Shown here in pieces: positions 63,898 through 64,000 of a DNA stretch of 64,000 bases. Source of the stretch: Magnetaquicoccus sp039908525 (GTDB lineage: Bacteria; Pseudomonadota; Magnetococcia; Magnetococcales; Magnetaquicoccaceae); contig JAMOAY010000014.1 in NCBI GenBank assembly GCA_039908525.1, positions 24,073-88,072 on the forward strand, read 5' to 3'. The translations under genes were made by a program, and so were the position numbers. The number at the start of each line of letters is the position of its first letter. Position 1 is the stretch's first letter. Under the pieces are notes generated by a model. It was given only the letters and a program-made list of their open reading frames with translations. It did not search any database and was not told where the DNA came from.

Positions 63898-64000
63898 ATG
63901 CACGAGATCTCCCAACCCCATGACCTTCTGTTCAAGGCGCTCATGTCACACCCGGAGACGGCCGGCGCCTTTCTGCGGGAGAGTCTGCCGCCGGAGGTCG
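63898..64000 (+). CDS. Start of an Rpn-family (PD-(D/E)XK) nuclease/transposase-like gene
   Basis: Only the first 34 residues are in the window. HDLLFKALMSHPETAGAFLR and ESLPPEV match the N-terminus of Rpn (recombination-promoting nuclease, Transposase_31) proteins. Such genes are mobile and often multicopy. The rest lies beyond the right edge. Confidence 0.75.
   Translation, partial: MHEISQPHDLLFKALMSHPETAGAFLRESLPPEV

Overview
The window is high-GC, gene-dense, double-membrane bacterial chromosome. Features pointing to an alphaproteobacterium-like lineage are an F1-only atpHAGDC operon (F0 genes not adjacent), UbiA/UbiC quinone genes, a parABS system beside rsmG and mnmEG, TonB and outer-membrane proteins, and many motility/c-di-GMP proteins (two chemoreceptors, three PilZ proteins, a bacteriohemerythrin). 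The mix of chemoreceptors, PilZ proteins and hemerythrin resembles Magnetococcia, but that placement is an inference; no rRNA or magnetosome gene is present.

Layout. 1-2.6 kb: a clipped gene, a small membrane protein, elbB, an M24 peptidase and a pilin-like protein. 2.6-8.5 kb: a CCDC90-type coiled-coil protein, a PhoP/PhoQ-like two-component pair divergent from terD/terB, then a SulP transporter with STAS and SWIM-like domains. 8.5-16.2 kb: two chemoreceptors separated by fused relics of neighbouring genes, and two PilZ proteins. 16.5-19.2 kb: rsmG-parA-parB and a small protein. 19.4-24.8 kb: MBL hydrolase, WGR protein, M67 peptidase, mutY, TonB, Gx transporter, NusG-II protein and rsmE. 24.8-28.3 kb: ubiA and ubiC embedded in large inverted-repeat elements. 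28.3-35.1 kb: mnmG, mnmE, yidC, yidD, rnpA, rpmH and tsaC, all on the minus strand. 35.4-44 kb: atpHAGDC, glmU and glmS. 44-46.2 kb: an unknown protein, a BI-1 protein and an L,D-transpeptidase. 46.6-56 kb: a histidine kinase, a 1574-residue membrane PilZ protein and an NtrC-type regulator in one operon, followed by a predicted sigma-54 promoter, an unknown gene, a hemerythrin and another unknown gene. 56-57.8 kb: a Mor-like activator module divergent from a CI/S24-like repressor. 58-64 kb: AI-2E/PerM transporter, rsmB, a FecR-TPR-beta-barrel fusion and the start of an Rpn nuclease gene.

Most noteworthy: (1) a family of long composite inverted-repeat elements (at least nine intergenic loci) whose internal stems differ between copies yet stay perfectly self-complementary; (2) the kinase / giant PilZ / sigma-54 regulator operon with a candidate target promoter and a perfect palindrome just downstream; (3) two parS-like palindromes, one between mnmE and mnmG and one over the start codon of a NusG-II gene; (4) the SulP-STAS-SWIM fusion and the FecR-TPR-barrel fusion; (5) a relic joining the tail of a PilZ-protein gene to an internal SulP fragment; (6) a phage-like Mor/repressor switch with repeated GTTCG operator half-sites.
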